Origin: Picosynechococcus sp. PCC 7117
GTDB lineage: Bacteria > Cyanobacteriota > Cyanobacteriia > Cyanobacteriales > MRBY01
Length of the DNA: 64,000 bases
Reading direction: 5' to 3'
Assembly (NCBI RefSeq): GCF_001693275.1
Contig: NZ_CP016477.1
Coordinates: 1,984,001 to 2,048,000 of the forward strand
Under the pieces are notes generated by a model that ran no database searches, was not told where the DNA came from, and saw only the letters and a list, made by a program, of their open reading frames with translations. The translations under genes were made by a program, and so were the position numbers. Positions within the stretch are counted from its first letter, which is position 1. Each line of letters starts with the position of its first letter. This document shows positions 36,889-45,298 of this stretch, one piece after another.

Positions 36889-37471
36889 ATTGCTGATGTG
36901 CTTGATTTGCCGCCATCAATGTTTTCAAAGTTTCCATCGTGCGGTGCAATTCCTGGGCGAGGGGATGGGATAAATCAAAGATTTTCAAAAGTGAGTTGTA
37001 ATACCAAAGGGTGCCCTCTTTTTCGCCTTTAAAACGGGGCCAGAGGGCTTCACCGATCCGTTGGTAATCCCGCAAAATAGATTGGGCATTGTAAAGTTTA
37101 TCGGCCATGGCAACGAGGTGCATTGAAGCTGAAGCTGTTTGTAGATGCTGGAGGTAAGCTTCTTTGCGTTCCCGCCAAGGCTTCTTTTTTTCACCATCAA
37201 AACTATCGGAACAGCCTTCGACAATGGTTGCCACCCGCTCGCCAAATTTTTCACAGATTAAAGCTCTGGTTTCCCATCCCCCTTGGTCTTCGATGGCATC
37301 ATGGAGCAGGGCGGCGATCGCCTCGTCTTCATCACCCCCGGCTTCGAGCACTAAACTGGCAACCCCCAGGAGATGGGCCACATAGGGAACGCCAGAACCT
37401 TTACGCACTTGCTGACGGTGTAATTTTTCCGCAAAAACCAGCGCTTCAGAAAATCGGTCAGAGAGTTTCAT
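36887..37471 (-). CDS. HD-domain hydrolase resembling small alarmone hydrolases (MESH1/SpoT-type)
   Basis: From ATG at 37471 the product has 194 residues. The HD superfamily pattern is intact: QVRKGSGVPYVAHLLGVA, then AALLHDAIEDQGGW and VAMADKLYNAQSIL. These match the hydrolase half of RelA/SpoT and the stand-alone MESH1-type enzymes. Those remove pyrophosphate from (p)ppGpp, but relatives act on other phosphates, so the substrate is inferred. No synthetase, TGS or ACT domain is present. It lies 81 bp downstream of a small membrane protein gene on the same strand. Confidence 0.82.
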   Translation of the reverse strand: MKLSDRFSEALVFAEKLHRQQVRKGSGVPYVAHLLGVASLVLEAGGDEDEAIAALLHDAIEDQGGWETRALICEKFGERVATIVEGCSDSFDGEKKKPWRERKEAYLQHLQTASASMHLVAMADKLYNAQSILRDYQRIGEALWPRFKGEKEGTLWYYNSLLKIFDLSHPLAQELHRTMETLKTLMAANQAHQQ

Positions 37472-37552
37472 CAACTTAATGCCTAGGTTGCATTTGCACC
37501 AATCCTAACCAATGAACTAGGCAGGATTGTGCCTCATTAATGGGGAAGAGAA

Positions 37553-37810
37553 TTAAGACAGTTCATCGGATTTGTCACCAAACCAGAGGCTCAGTTTTTT
37601 CACCACCCAACTGAGGATTGCCCCCAACATCAAAATACCAATGGCTGGCGTAAACACAGGCTCCCAGAGGGAATACCACAAATCCCAGCCCAGATTAACC
37701 CCCGATGAGCGGCCAACTAAGGCGATCGCAAACCAAAAAAAGGCGAATAACACCACAAACACATCCGCGACCAATAGACGATCTAACCACAGGATAAATT
37801 GCTCTTTCAT
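37553..37810 (-). CDS. Small two-TM membrane protein
   Basis: The 85-residue product has hydrophobic helices at about 14-33 and 52-72, with an amphipathic Trp-rich link (GWDLWYSLWEPVF) and a charged C-terminus. I do not recognise a named family. Its ATG lies three bases downstream of the MEKHLA gene stop, so it is almost certainly in the miaB-MEKHLA operon. Similar small membrane proteins occur in cyanobacteria, but no function is proposed. Confidence 0.72.
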   Translation of the reverse strand: MKEQFILWLDRLLVADVFVVLFAFFWFAIALVGRSSGVNLGWDLWYSLWEPVFTPAIGILMLGAILSWVVKKLSLWFGDKSDELS

Positions 37811-37813
37811 GTC

Positions 37814-38290
37814 CTAATCTAAATTTGTCCATTTAGAATATACGGCAGCCTGCCCCCGGTAATTCCCCGCCGGGTCGAGTAAGTCCCAAAGCTTAACATC
37901 CTCAATCCGTACCCGCTTCCCGCTCTTGGTAATGCGCACCCCCGAAAAACCTGTTTTAAACCCATAACTACGGCTGCTCGCTAACAATTGATTGCGCTCT
38001 GCCTGTACCTGTGCCGAAGGTTCCGCCGATTGTCGGGAGGGCATCTGTAACAACTCCTCCCAAGACCGTTCCCAAAGTTCTAAACCGAGGCGAGAACCAT
38101 AGTTATAAATTGGGTCGGCCTCTGTGCCATGGGAAAATACCACCAGCGGTGCATCAAATAAAATCGCCGCCTGCTTTTGGGGGGATTCACTGCGATCAAT
38201 CAAATCCGCCCCAAACCAATGGTGATAACTATCCAAAATAAGCTGCACTTGGGCGATCGCCGCTGGGGTGAGCCAAGGTTGAGTGGTCAT
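37814..38290 (-). CDS. MEKHLA-domain protein
   Basis: The 158-residue soluble protein matches the MEKHLA domain, a PAS-like fold. Its marks are ILDSYHHWFGADLI, DAPLVVFSHGTEADPIYNYGSRLGLELWE, MPSRQSAEP and SGVRITKSGKRVRIEDVKLWDL. MEKHLA domains are found at the C-terminus of plant HD-ZIP III factors and as free bacterial proteins, and probably sense a small ligand. No output domain is present. It starts five bases after miaB and ends three bases before the next gene. Confidence 0.82.
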   Translation of the reverse strand: MTTQPWLTPAAIAQVQLILDSYHHWFGADLIDRSESPQKQAAILFDAPLVVFSHGTEADPIYNYGSRLGLELWERSWEELLQMPSRQSAEPSAQVQAERNQLLASSRSYGFKTGFSGVRITKSGKRVRIEDVKLWDLLDPAGNYRGQAAVYSKWTNLD

Positions 38291-38295
38291 AGTAT

Positions 38296-39651
38296 CTAAG
38301 CAGTTACGAGGGCTTCAATGGCTTCTCCGGTTAGGCTAAAGGCCCGTGCTTCGGTGATTTTGACCGCAACAATTTTTCCTTTGAGTTCGTTAATATCTCC
38401 CTCAAAAAAAGTGAGGCGGTTGCCCCGGGTCCGTCCCATAACCTGACTCGGATTTTTCGGATTTTGATCTTCAACAAGCACTTCTTCGATCCGTCCGGCA
38501 TAGCGTTGGGAGCGTTCTGCTGCTTTTTGGGCGACCAAATGATTCAAACGTTGGAGGCGATCGCCTTTTACTTCCTCTGACAATTGATTATCCCAAGTGG
38601 CGGCGGGGGTGCCGGGTCGGGGAGAATAGGCCGCCGTATTTAATTGATCAAAACCAATCTCATCCACCAATTTGAGGGTGTTTTCAAACTGCTCTTCCGT
38701 TTCTCCGGGGAACGCCACAATCGCATCCGCACTAATGGAAGCATCGGGCATATAGTTCCGGATGGTATTGATAATGCGGCGATATTTTTCGTGGGTATAA
38801 CCGCGTCGCATCGCCTTAAGCACCTCATTGTCCCCAGACTGGAAAGGAATATGAAAATGCTCACAAACCTTGGGTAATTCCTGGCAAGCCTTAATCAAGC
38901 GTTCCGTAAAGTACCGGGGGTGACTGGTGGCAAAGCGAATCCGCTCAATGCCCGGCACATCGTGGACGTAATATAAAAGGTCAGTGAGGGTATATTTATT
39001 CCGGCCTTCTGCTGTGGTACCCGGTAGATCCCGGCCATAGGCATCGATGTTTTGACCGAGGAGCGTGACTTCCTTAAACCCTTGTCGCCCTAGTTCTTCC
39101 ATTTCTGCCCGGATCGCTTCTGGATAGCGCGATTGTTCCGTGCCCCGTACCCCAGGGACAACACAATAGGTGCAGTGCTCATTACAGCCGTAGATCACAT
39201 TGACCCAGGCCGTAACCGTGCTGTCTCGCCGGGGTTTCGTAATGTCTTCAACGATATGGATTGGCTCCGTCGCCACCACCTGACTTCCCCCTTCAACTTG
39301 CTCTAACAAATCCTGGAGACGGTTGGCGTGTTGAGGCCCCATGATCAGATCCAGTTCCGGGACACGGCGCAGGAGGCTTTCTCCTTCCTGTTGGGCGACG
39401 CAACCAGCGACGATCAGGGTGAGGTCGGGTTTTTCTTGTTTCCGCTTAGCTTGGCGACCGAGGTAAGAGTAAACTTTTTGTTCCGCATTATCCCGAATCG
39501 TGCAGGTATTGTAGAGGACGAGATCTGCAGCATAGGGATCTTCGGTGAAGTGATAGCCCATCTCTTCGAGGATGCCCGCCATACGTTCAGAGTCGGCCTT
39601 GTTCATCTGACAACCGAAAGTGGTAATGTGATATTGACGAGGCTTAGTCAT
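38296..39651 (-). CDS. miaB: tRNA-2-methylthio-N6-dimethylallyladenosine synthase
   Basis: The 451-residue protein has the methylthiotransferase layout. The N-terminal UPF0004 domain has Cys14, Cys50 and Cys84 for one iron-sulfur cluster. The radical SAM domain has Cys156, Cys160 and Cys163 in CNEHCTYC, and a C-terminal TRAM domain starts near residue 380. It adds a methylthio group to i6A37 in tRNAs reading UNN codons. It heads a tight operon with a MEKHLA protein and a small membrane protein. Its upstream spacer contains an NtcA-type palindrome shared with pipX. Confidence 0.96.
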   Translation of the reverse strand: MTKPRQYHITTFGCQMNKADSERMAGILEEMGYHFTEDPYAADLVLYNTCTIRDNAEQKVYSYLGRQAKRKQEKPDLTLIVAGCVAQQEGESLLRRVPELDLIMGPQHANRLQDLLEQVEGGSQVVATEPIHIVEDITKPRRDSTVTAWVNVIYGCNEHCTYCVVPGVRGTEQSRYPEAIRAEMEELGRQGFKEVTLLGQNIDAYGRDLPGTTAEGRNKYTLTDLLYYVHDVPGIERIRFATSHPRYFTERLIKACQELPKVCEHFHIPFQSGDNEVLKAMRRGYTHEKYRRIINTIRNYMPDASISADAIVAFPGETEEQFENTLKLVDEIGFDQLNTAAYSPRPGTPAATWDNQLSEEVKGDRLQRLNHLVAQKAAERSQRYAGRIEEVLVEDQNPKNPSQVMGRTRGNRLTFFEGDINELKGKIVAVKITEARAFSLTGEAIEALVTA

Positions 39652-39830
39652 GGTCGTTTCAAAAATAATGGGCTAGGCAAATTAGCAGCTTTTTATTCTA
39701 CCAATTTAGGTTTCGCTTGTGGGAGATGGGGATGTGAATCCGCCAAAACCTCAATGTGAGTTGTGAAAACTCTGGATCACGCTATCCCAGGGGGAGCCTT
39801 GCCTATATACTATGTCTAATATTTTTGATG

Positions 39831-39846
39831 TGTATTTTTGATTACA
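39831..39846. promoter_or_regulatory. NtcA-type binding site between miaB and pipX
   Basis: The sequence TGTA-N8-TACA (N8 = TTTTTGAT) is a perfect match to the extended NtcA consensus. It lies 87 bp upstream of the pipX ATG and 180 bp upstream of the miaB ATG. Towards miaB a TAGTAT lies 19 bases from the box, close to the spacing expected for a class II NtcA promoter -10. Towards pipX no good -10 was found at that distance. The site is recognised by sequence only. Confidence 0.6.
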
Positions 39847-39932
39847 GCAAAGCTAACCTCTGATTTTTTGTGGTCGAAAACCGAATAAAGAAAGGGTGCT
39901 TTGTGGCTATTGGTGAACTCGCTAAAATTTGA

Positions 39933-40202
39933 ATGAATACGGAATCTTATTTTAATCACCCGACATTTGGGATGCTCTTTCGGATTTGTGAACTGGAAGA
40001 CAAGCAAGAGTTATTTACAACGCTCTATGCCCAGCGGTTATTTTTCATTGTGCACCAAGATACCAATGGCATGAGTTTTGAGTCGGTCACCCGGATGGAT
40101 GCCCGGTTAAAGATGGAAAATCGCCTGCGTCAGGTACGCCGATCCGGTGCCATGGCTGAGTTTCAGGTATTACAGGCGCTCTATAAACGGACGTTCCAAT
40201 AA
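39933..40202 (+). CDS. pipX: PII-interacting protein X, NtcA coactivator
   Basis: The 89-residue protein matches PipX. It starts with NHPTFG, then has the FTTLYAQRLFFIV segment of the Tudor-like domain and the MDARLKMENRLRQVRR segment, and ends in the flexible two-helix tail (QVLQALYKRTFQ). PipX binds NtcA when 2-oxoglutarate is high and is captured by PII when ADP is high. It thus links nitrogen status to transcription. It is followed after 43 bp by pipY, the standard pairing. An NtcA-type site lies upstream. Confidence 0.94.
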   Translation: MNTESYFNHPTFGMLFRICELEDKQELFTTLYAQRLFFIVHQDTNGMSFESVTRMDARLKMENRLRQVRRSGAMAEFQVLQALYKRTFQ

Positions 40203-40245
40203 GCGAGTTAGTTGAGTCTAAAATTTACGGGTCATTTTTTTAGTA

Positions 40246-40914
40246 ATGTCAGATGAGATCGCCGAAAATATTGCCCGACTACGGGAAGAAATCCCCCCGG
40301 AGGTGCGCCTGATCGCCGTTAGCAAAACCCACTCTGCGGCAAAAATTCGCCTGGCCTACGCGGCGGGAATTCGAGATTTTGGCGAAAATCGGTTCCAGGA
40401 AGCCCAGCAAAAACAAGCGGAATTAGAGGACTTGCCGGATATCCGGTGGCATTTTATTGGCCATCTGCAAAAAAATAAGGCAAAAAAGGCGATCGCCCAT
40501 TTCGATTGGATTCATACCGTCGATAGTCTCGCCCTCGCCCAAAAACTGGATCAGTACGCCGCCGATTTAGAAAATCCAGCCCGCTGCTGTTTACAAATCA
40601 AACCCCTGCCTGACCCTAATAAATTTGGCTGGGAAATTCCCCAACTCCTGAGCGATCTACCGCACCTCGCCACCTGTCAACACCTCAAGCTTCAGGGTTT
40701 AATGACAATTCTTCCCCTGGGGCTTTCCCGCACTGAGACCCAGATGGCCTTTGAACAAGTATTTTCTCTCAAGGAACAACTGAATCAGATGGCAAGCTTA
40801 CCGGAGCAATTAACAGAATTATCCATGGGAATGTCCGGTGATTATCCCCTGGCGATCGGGGCTGGAGCAACAATGATTCGCGTTGGCCAGGGGATCTTCG
40901 GGGCACGGGAATAA
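40246..40914 (+). CDS. pipY: YggS/PROSC-family PLP-binding protein PipY
   Basis: The 222-residue TIM-barrel protein has the family marks VRLIAVSKTHSAAKIRLAY with the PLP lysine (VSK), FGENRFQEAQQK, WHFIGHLQKNKAKKA, and LSMGMSGDYPLAIGAGATMIRVGQGIFGARE. The family controls free PLP and vitamin B6 homeostasis. Linkage to pipX is conserved in cyanobacteria, and the two proteins are functionally connected. The 43-bp spacing supports cotranscription. Confidence 0.93.
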   Translation: MSDEIAENIARLREEIPPEVRLIAVSKTHSAAKIRLAYAAGIRDFGENRFQEAQQKQAELEDLPDIRWHFIGHLQKNKAKKAIAHFDWIHTVDSLALAQKLDQYAADLENPARCCLQIKPLPDPNKFGWEIPQLLSDLPHLATCQHLKLQGLMTILPLGLSRTETQMAFEQVFSLKEQLNQMASLPEQLTELSMGMSGDYPLAIGAGATMIRVGQGIFGARE

Positions 40915-41332
40915 GCCAATCTAACCGCTGAAAAATTTGTTGATCACCCCAGTGAATGGCCGCAGTTCCATAAAGAATTTTGAAATTGATCCTCTTGCAA
41001 CAATTCTATTGATGAAAAATATCTAGAATTTGCAATGTTCGATTCACAAAATCTTATCAATGTCGATTCTCCAAAACTTCACTTTTAGGGCAAAATAAGC
41101 CATATGTCCCAAGGCGATCGCTAAGCTTAAGAATTTTAAATTGGCGAAACCCTAGATAATTCATCCCTTAGAATATGCTCAAAATTACCTAAGTCTTGGT
41201 CAAGTCTCTTCACCCTTCGAGCCTTATATCCTGGACAAACAATTTTTGGAGATGTTGCCCACCATCTACCAAGCCGACGAAGCATATCATCAATCAATAT
41301 TGAAAACCCTATAACCAAGGATATTTAGCCCC
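40915..41332. other. Gene-free region before sepF, 418 bp
   Basis: The region is AT-rich, with one HIP1 site near 41114. It probably contains the sepF promoter and leader, and TAGAAT near 41170 is one possible -10. A minus-strand frame at 41136-41318 has no start context or recognisable sequence and was not called. No RNA gene or strong hairpin was seen. Confidence 0.5.
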
Positions 41333-41926
41333 ATGTTCAACAGCATACGTAACTTCCTAGGCTTCAACGAACCAGAAGAATACGAAGAATACTATGAAGG
41401 GGAAATTGATAACAACGATTATCATGCCCTCTATCCTGCTGAAATGCCCACCCCTTTGCCCGAAGAGAGTGCGCCTGCCCCCCGTCGTCTACCTGAAAAC
41501 CCTACCGTTGCTTCTAACTTTGCCATGAACTCTAACACCACCCCCACTCGTAACAATGTCATCGGCCTCCCTGGCGTCAGTAACTCCCCGGCTGAAGTGG
41601 TTGTTTGTGAGCCCCATTCCTTTGAAGAAATGCCTCAAATTATCCAAGCCCTTAGGGATCGACGTTCCATTGTCCTCAATCTCAACATGATGGATCCCGA
41701 CGAAGCACAGCGGGCAGTAGATTTTGTTGCGGGTGGAACCTTTGCTATTGATGGCCACCAAGAACGGATTGGCGATAGCATTTTCCTCTTCACACCGAAT
41801 TGTGTACAAGTCACAAATAGCTTAAGCCGCGAAGAAACTCCTGCCACCCCGGCAGCCCCGGCTCGTCCTGCCGCCCCGGCGCCTGCTTGGAGTGATGAGA
41901 TGACACCGATGGCCCAGGCTCAATAA
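41333..41926 (+). CDS. sepF: Cell division protein SepF (Cdv2)
   Basis: The 197-residue protein has an N-terminal amphipathic start ([11 protein letters not shown]) for membrane binding and an acidic Tyr/Glu linker. The SepF core lies at about 85-165, with [31 protein letters not shown] and [22 protein letters not shown] Pro/Ala-rich tail follows. SepF bundles and anchors FtsZ at mid-cell; the cyanobacterial homologue Cdv2 is known to be needed for division. The order pipX-pipY-sepF-proC is conserved in many cyanobacteria and recalls the ylmE-ylmF neighbourhood of Gram-positives. Confidence 0.93.
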   Translation: MFNSIRNFLGFNEPEEYEEYYEGEIDNNDYHALYPAEMPTPLPEESAPAPRRLPENPTVASNFAMNSNTTPTRNNVIGLPGVSNSPAEVVVCEPHSFEEMPQIIQALRDRRSIVLNLNMMDPDEAQRAVDFVAGGTFAIDGHQERIGDSIFLFTPNCVQVTNSLSREETPATPAAPARPAAPAPAWSDEMTPMAQAQ

Positions 41927-41976
41927 GAATTGGCCCAACAAAAACGCTGTAAGGTCTAAGGCGATCGCCAAATTTT

Positions 41977-42002
41977 GGGGATAGACTTTCTGTCCCCTTT
42001 TT
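41977..42002 (+). terminator. Intrinsic terminator after sepF
   Basis: GGGGATAGA pairs with TCTGTCCCC through one G-U pair around a three-base loop and is followed by five T. It lies 51 bp after the sepF stop codon. Confidence 0.88.
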
Positions 42003-42080
42003 GGTGCGCTACATTTGCCTTCTGGGAAAAAATCAGTCAAGATGAATGCGTCATTTCAGGGATGAATGTGAAGAATTAAG

Positions 42081-42890
42081 ATGGCGGCAAAATTCGGCAT
42101 GATTGGCGGCGGTGTTATGGGAGAGGCCCTCCTCGCACGGCTCCTCAAGGAACAAATTTACTTGCCAGCAGACGTGATTGTGAGTGAACCTGTGGCGGAG
42201 CGACGGGCCTATTTACAGCAGGAATATCAGGTGGGTGTCACGGCCAGTAACCAAGAAGCGGCGATCGCCTCTGAGGTTCTGATGTTGGCAATCAAGCCAC
42301 AAATTTTTAATCAAGTCGCCACTGAACTCCAAGGTCAACAGCTATCAACGCGCCCCCTTGTGTTGTCAATCCTCGCTGGGGTGACCCTGGCTCAGTTACA
42401 AGACGGTTTTAGGGACTATCCTGTGGTGCGGGCAATGCCGAATACACCGGCGATTATTGGTCAAGGGATGACGGCGATCGCCCCTGGGGATCGCGTTTCA
42501 GAGGCCCAGATCGCCCTTGCAAAACAAATTTTTGGGGCTGTGGGTGAAGTGGTGGTAGTACCAGAGTCTCTGATGGATGCGGTGACTGGACTTTCTGGTT
42601 CTGGCCCGGCGTTTGTGGCCTTAATGGTAGAAGCCCTGGCCGATGGCGGCGTTGCATCTGGGTTACCCCGAGCCACGGCCCAACAACTCGCCCTCCAAAC
42701 GGTCAAGGGAACGGCGGAATTACTCCAAACCTCCGGCTTACATCCCGCTCAACTCAAAGATCGGGTGACCAGTCCGGGGGGCACTACCATCGCTGGTGTT
42801 GCGGCCCTTGAAGCCCACGGGTTTCGCTCAGGGGTCATTGCTGCTGTTACCGCGGCGAAGGCCCGTTCTGTCGAGTTAGGCCAAGGATGA
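42081..42890 (+). CDS. proC: Pyrroline-5-carboxylate reductase
   Basis: The 269-residue protein has the N-terminal nucleotide loop [16 protein letters not shown], the VLAIKPQ-type segment ([11 protein letters not shown]), [18 protein letters not shown], and the C-terminal catalytic signature [24 protein letters not shown] with [15 protein letters not shown]. It reduces P5C to proline with NAD(P)H in the cytosol. The stop codon overlaps the cofH start as ATGA, so the two genes are translationally coupled. A terminator lies upstream, between sepF and proC. Confidence 0.96.
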   Translation: MAAKFGMIGGGVMGEALLARLLKEQIYLPADVIVSEPVAERRAYLQQEYQVGVTASNQEAAIASEVLMLAIKPQIFNQVATELQGQQLSTRPLVLSILAGVTLAQLQDGFRDYPVVRAMPNTPAIIGQGMTAIAPGDRVSEAQIALAKQIFGAVGEVVVVPESLMDAVTGLSGSGPAFVALMVEALADGGVASGLPRATAQQLALQTVKGTAELLQTSGLHPAQLKDRVTSPGGTTIAGVAALEAHGFRSGVIAAVTAAKARSVELGQG

Positions 42891-44044
42891 AGTTACTGCA
42901 GGTACTAGATGCGGCGATCGCCGGTGTTGATCTCACGGTTGAGGCCGGAGTATTCCTCATTTCCCAAACGGAGCCGGAGGCCATCGAAAGTATCCGCATG
43001 GCAGCTGATACCCTCAGACAGGCGCTTTGTGGGGAAACCGTTACCTACGTGGTGAACCGCAATCTAAACTTCACTAATATTTGTGAGCAGCACTGTCACT
43101 TTTGTGCCTTTCGACGGGATGCGGGAGATCCAGATTCCTTTTGGCTCGATCAAGCACAACTCCAGGAAAAAGCGGCGGCGGCCTGGGCGGAGGGGGCAAC
43201 GGAACTGTGCATCCAGGGGGGGTTAAATCCCCAGGCGAAACGTAATGGGCGATCGCTCGACTACTACCTCGATTTGGTTGCTGCTTTGAAGGATGCTTTT
43301 CCGGGTTTGCATCTCCACGCCTTTTCTCCCCAGGAAATTGAATTTATTGCCCGCGAGGATCAGCTGTCCTTCCGGGATGTAATCATTGCCCTCAAGGATG
43401 CTGGTGTTGGTTCCCTACCGGGTACGGCGGCAGAAATCCTCGACGATCAGATTCGTCGTCAAATTTGCCCCGAAAAGTTAAAGGCGGCAACTTGGCTAGA
43501 AATTGTCAGTACAGCCCATCACCTGGGACTACCGACCACCAGCACAATGCTCTGTGGCCACATCGAAACACCATTGCACCAGGTACAACATTTAGCCCAG
43601 ATCCGGCAACTGCAACAACAGTCGATCGCCGAGGGTAAACCCGCTAAAATTACCGAATTTATTCTGTTGCCCTTCGTTGGTCAAGCCGCGCCCCAGGTAC
43701 TCCGCAAAAAAGTGGGCCGGGATCAACCAGATCTACAGAAAACCCTGTTATTAACGGCAGTGGCGCGTCTCTTCCTTGGCAAATGGATCATCAATCACCA
43801 GCCGAGCTGGGTCAAACTGGGCTTAGGGGGGGCCACCACTGCCCTCCGTTGGGGCTGCAATGATTTGGGCGGTACCCTCATGGAAGAGCACATTACAACC
43901 ATGGCGGGGGCCCAAGGGGGAACCTGTTTAACGGTCTCTCAGCTACGAACGGCGATCGCCTCAGTGGATCGCCTTCCCGCAGAACGTACCACCCTCTATC
44001 AGGATCGACATAGCCGTCGGGGGAGCTCAGCCGATATGATCTAA
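42887..44044 (+). CDS. cofH: FO synthase subunit CofH (radical SAM)
   Basis: The 385-residue protein is a radical SAM enzyme with Cys66, Cys70 and Cys73 in CEQHCHFC. It has the CofH-type blocks [25 protein letters not shown] and [11 protein letters not shown]. With CofG it joins a tyrosine-derived radical to a ribityl-uracil to make FO (8-HDF). Most cyanobacteria use FO as the antenna of DNA photolyase, not as F420. cofG is not in the window. The start overlaps the proC stop as ATGA. Confidence 0.92.
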   Translation: MKLLQVLDAAIAGVDLTVEAGVFLISQTEPEAIESIRMAADTLRQALCGETVTYVVNRNLNFTNICEQHCHFCAFRRDAGDPDSFWLDQAQLQEKAAAAWAEGATELCIQGGLNPQAKRNGRSLDYYLDLVAALKDAFPGLHLHAFSPQEIEFIAREDQLSFRDVIIALKDAGVGSLPGTAAEILDDQIRRQICPEKLKAATWLEIVSTAHHLGLPTTSTMLCGHIETPLHQVQHLAQIRQLQQQSIAEGKPAKITEFILLPFVGQAAPQVLRKKVGRDQPDLQKTLLLTAVARLFLGKWIINHQPSWVKLGLGGATTALRWGCNDLGGTLMEEHITTMAGAQGGTCLTVSQLRTAIASVDRLPAERTTLYQDRHSRRGSSADMI

Positions 44045-44135
44045 TGGGAAAATAAGTAACGATAAAAATTTTTTAATTACAGTCCGCTAAAAGTCCAAGC
44101 TTTTTTGATCGATATTTTTTTAGGAGAATCGCACA

Positions 44136-45152
44136 ATGGATTTGGTCGCACTCCAAAGCCTTTTAGATAACACTTCTTTTCTGGTTCTTTTCTTGACGAT
44201 GCTCCTCTACTGGGGCGGGGCTGCGTTTCCGAACATTCCGGGCTTAGCCGGTTTAGGTACCCTCGGCGTGGCGATCGCCAATCTCTGCATGGCCACCCTC
44301 CTGGGAGCCCGTTGGTTAGAAGCCGGCTATTTCCCCCTTAGTAATCTTTATGAATCGCTCTTTTTCCTCGCCTGGGGGGTAACCACCATGCACCTCGTCG
44401 CCGAATGGATGAGTCGCAGTCGTTGGGTCGGTGTAATTACTGCTCCGGTTGCCATGGGGATCACGGCCTTTGCTGCCCTATCGCTCCCGGCGGAAATGCA
44501 AAATTCTGCCCCTCTCGTCCCGGCTCTCAAATCTAACTGGCTGATGATGCACGTCAGTGTGATGATGATCAGCTATGCCGCACTCTTGGTGGGATCTCTA
44601 TTGGCGATCGCCTTTTTAATTGTCACCAAAGGCCAGAAAATTGAATTGCGGGGCAGTTCCGTTGGTAATGGCAGCTATCGACTCCGCCAGCCCCAAAACA
44701 CCACCGACGAAACCCCAGTGACCGTAGTCGCTTTTCAGAAAACCGAACCCCAAAGTAACGGTAATACCGCTGTCCTAGCATCCCCTGACCTCCAACAGCT
44801 CACCTCCTCCCCAGCTCTCAGCCCCCAGATGTTGAGCCTTGCCGATACCCTCGATAACATCAGCTACCGCATCATTGGCCTAGGATTTCCGCTTTTGACC
44901 ATTGGGATTATTGCCGGTGCCGTTTGGGCCAACGAAGCCTGGGGTTCCTATTGGAGTTGGGATCCCAAAGAAACCTGGGCCCTCATCACTTGGTTAGTTT
45001 TTGCCGCTTATTTACACGCCCGTATCACCCGGGGTTGGCAAGGTCGACAACCCGCCTTTCTCGCAGCGGCAGGTTTTTTCGTCGTTTGGGTATGTTATCT
45101 AGGGGTCAATATTCTTGGTAAAGGATTGCATTCCTACGGTTGGTTTTTCTAA
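44136..45152 (+). CDS. ccsA: Cytochrome c biogenesis protein CcsA (System II heme handling)
   Basis: The 338-residue polytopic protein carries the WWD heme-binding domain [13 protein letters not shown] near residue 268 and flanking TM helices. [12 protein letters not shown] near 74 and [13 protein letters not shown] near 132 carry the first heme-ligand region and His. A variable soluble loop of about 60 residues (about 172-235) separates the two membrane halves. It exports and presents heme to apocytochromes on the lumen side, together with Ccs1 (not in window). Its clients include cytochrome f, encoded at 35860. TAGGAGAA lies just before the ATG. Confidence 0.93.
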   Translation: MDLVALQSLLDNTSFLVLFLTMLLYWGGAAFPNIPGLAGLGTLGVAIANLCMATLLGARWLEAGYFPLSNLYESLFFLAWGVTTMHLVAEWMSRSRWVGVITAPVAMGITAFAALSLPAEMQNSAPLVPALKSNWLMMHVSVMMISYAALLVGSLLAIAFLIVTKGQKIELRGSSVGNGSYRLRQPQNTTDETPVTVVAFQKTEPQSNGNTAVLASPDLQQLTSSPALSPQMLSLADTLDNISYRIIGLGFPLLTIGIIAGAVWANEAWGSYWSWDPKETWALITWLVFAAYLHARITRGWQGRQPAFLAAAGFFVVWVCYLGVNILGKGLHSYGWFF

Positions 45153-45298
45153 AAATCCGTAAATTTTAAAGAGAAAAAGACATTTCCGTAGGAAAAGCCC
45201 GATTAAAATAAGACACAAAGGCGGGAATTGTGATCAATCCGCCCGAACCCTCTTTTAGCTTGATGACCTAACTATTTTGACACTGTGGGGAAATAACC

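Noticed and set aside
41136-41318. 60-codon minus-strand frame upstream of sepF
   Set aside because: It has no start context or recognisable protein pattern and lies in an AT-rich leader.
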